Positions 14,328-15,305 of a stretch of DNA of 15,305 nucleotides are shown piece after piece; position 1 is the stretch's first letter, and every line of letters starts with the position of its first letter. Both the position numbers and the translations under genes were made by a program. Origin of the DNA: XYA12-FULL-58-9 sp001798605. Its GTDB lineage: Bacteria; Myxococcota; XYA12-FULL-58-9. The notes beneath the pieces were generated by a model, which saw nothing but the letters and a program-made list of their open reading frames with translations, was not told the origin of the DNA and searched no databases. The stretch is from NCBI GenBank assembly GCA_036736205.1, contig DAINMX010000154.1:1-15305 (forward strand), given 5' to 3'.

Positions 14328-14397
14328 AATGCGGAGATGGTGGCTAGCCAGCCCGGAGGCCCTCGCCAGCCCGGAGGCCGAAGCCACAATACGCATT
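14328..14397. terminator. Nested inverted repeats between convergent genes
   Basis: AATGCG at 14328-14333 pairs with CGCATT at 14392-14397, and GTGGCT at 14340-14345 pairs with AGCCAC at 14382-14387. The enclosed 36 bases are GC-rich. The position between convergent genes would suit a bidirectional terminator, but there is no clear T-tract and the loop is large. Confidence 0.3.
14347..14379. repeat. Two-copy 15-bp direct repeat, 18-bp period
   Basis: GCCAGCCCGGAGGCC occurs at 14347-14361 and 14365-14379. It lies inside the inverted repeats between the two convergent genes. It could be a remnant of a small tandem array or a slippage duplication. Confidence 0.9.
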
Positions 14398-14443
14398 CAC
14401 GGCGAATGTCTGCTGGTTTGACCGCGGGCTAGCCTCGCTGCTG

Positions 14444-15305
14444 TTACCCTCTTCTCACTGATCGCTTATACTCAGCCGATGCATTGACAACAATAACGCC
14501 AAAGATCCTACCAATGACGTACCCAAAAAGGCCACCAAAGGCTGCGCCCAGAACTCCGGAGGTAAACACCAGTCCGCCGAGCGCTCCGAGGCCGAGGCCG
14601 ACGTATCGCCACGCTTTGCCGGCAGATCGGGATTGGGGTGAGATTAACTGTTGCTCATCCTCAAATTCCTGCACCCTTGGCGACATCCGCAGATACAGCG
14701 GCGTGTCACCCAATCGCGTGTAGGGGCTACGCCGGGAGCGGGCCAACTTGAACATCACGTCGGGGCCATAATGGCCATCCTCGATGCGCCGCACGAAACG
14801 GTCGAGGCTGATGTGGTAGGTTGAGTCGTTCGTCTCAATTACCACCGTCTCGGTTGGGTCGAGGAACTCGAGGTCCTCTGGATCCTGGAGCAGCGCTGAT
14901 GCCGGCAAGCCCACCGCCGGTTTTGCCGCGGACGGTTGCGGCAACGGTGGTGGTATTACTGGCGCAGGCAACAGAGGTTCCTTGGCCCTCGAAACCTTTC
15001 TGCGTTCCTCCTCCCGCTTGCGGAGCTCTGCCCGGATCTCCTGTAACCCCTCGGCGTCTATCTCGGTCTCGATCATCGAAGGTACGACTTCGTGGATGTG
15101 TCCTGACTCTTGGACTCTGGCATCACCAACAGCGCTCTCGAGCAAAGACACAGGACCACCGATGGCACCGTAATTGATGGTGGTGCCAGAGTCGCTCGCG
15201 AAACCTGCAGTGCCAATGGTTGCCTCAATCAGCGATATCCCACCGCCGTAGATAGACGAACCACTGGCCACTGTGGCCCCAACTCGAGCCTCCATAAGAG
15301 ACGTC
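14444..15305 (-). CDS. C-terminal part of solenoid-repeat protein with Gly-rich membrane segment (runs off right edge)
   Basis: The frame is open to the right edge, so the true start lies outside; the first visible Met is at 15295 and gives 283 residues. Numbering from it, residues 1-82 and those before hold repeats of about 22-29 residues beginning S[LM][LIM]E[AST]x[VI]G (SLIEATIG, SLLESAVG), resembling a beta-solenoid. Residues about 83-105 are a charged coiled-coil-like helix (IRAELRKREEERRK), then a Pro-rich linker (108-125). Residues about 150-205 form a small domain with DRFVRRIEDGHYGPD and a LGDTPLYL ending, with vague likeness to GYF-type domains. A Gly-rich hydrophobic segment (about 229-270) has glycine-zipper spacing, followed by a short polar tail ending RRG. 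It is convergent with the protease gene. Function unknown. Confidence 0.75.
   Translation of the reverse strand, partial: TSLMEARVGATVASGSSIYGGGISLIEATIGTAGFASDSGTTINYGAIGGPVSLLESAVGDARVQESGHIHEVVPSMIETEIDAEGLQEIRAELRKREEERRKVSRAKEPLLPAPVIPPPLPQPSAAKPAVGLPASALLQDPEDLEFLDPTETVVIETNDSTYHISLDRFVRRIEDGHYGPDVMFKLARSRRSPYTRLGDTPLYLRMSPRVQEFEDEQQLISPQSRSAGKAWRYVGLGLGALGGLVFTSGVLGAAFGGLFGYVIGRIFGVIVVNASAEYKRSVRRG

Overview
The window looks like a chromosomal segment from a Gram-negative bacterium of the former Deltaproteobacteria, most likely Myxococcota or Bradymonadota. The evidence is the mix of protein types: lipoproteins with Asp/Gly-rich linkers, an outer-membrane barrel, a giant Asp/Cys-rich protein with MopE-type repeats, and a C-terminal tail of the MYXO-CTERM kind (Gly-Gly-Gly-Cys, a short hydrophobic stretch, then an Arg cluster). 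I see no rRNA, tRNA, CRISPR array, transposase or phage gene.

Layout. Positions 1-398 (-) hold the N-terminal part of a lipoprotein gene that leaves the left edge. Positions 520-1080 (+) encode a small outer-membrane beta-barrel protein, divergent from it. Positions 959-1434 (-) hold two small overlapping open frames (stop/start TGATG) that may be a coupled gene pair, the second probably damaged. Positions 1435-1725 are an AT-rich leader with possible promoters.

The core is a run of four plus-strand genes. 1726-9978 encodes a 2750-residue surface protein: signal peptide, adhesin-like head, DUF11-like domains, thrombospondin type-3-like calcium loops, 26 MopE-type Cys/Asp repeats and a MYXO-CTERM-like tail. 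9981-12269 (start uncertain) encodes a lipoprotein with a PKD-like domain and a parallel beta-helix. 12388-13473 encodes an exported protein of unknown function with two membrane segments. 13473-14315 encodes a trypsin-like (HtrA-type) protease with a PEGA-like C-terminal domain, and its start overlaps the preceding stop by one base. The tight spacing of genes 1-2 and 3-4 suggests co-transcription, possibly of all four. All four products are exported, so an envelope or surface function is likely, but no specific pathway can be assigned.

Positions 14316-14443 are a short convergent intergenic region with nested inverted repeats and an 18-bp-period direct repeat. Positions 14444-15305 (-) encode the C-terminal part of a protein with solenoid-like repeats and a Gly-rich membrane segment, leaving the right edge.

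The most unusual observation is in the MopE array. A short, four-Cys variant unit appears at repeat numbers 6, 14 and 22, exactly every eighth unit, giving a super-period of about 446 residues. Most long open frames inside the array on the other strand or in other frames are artefacts of its GAC/GAT-rich codon pattern.
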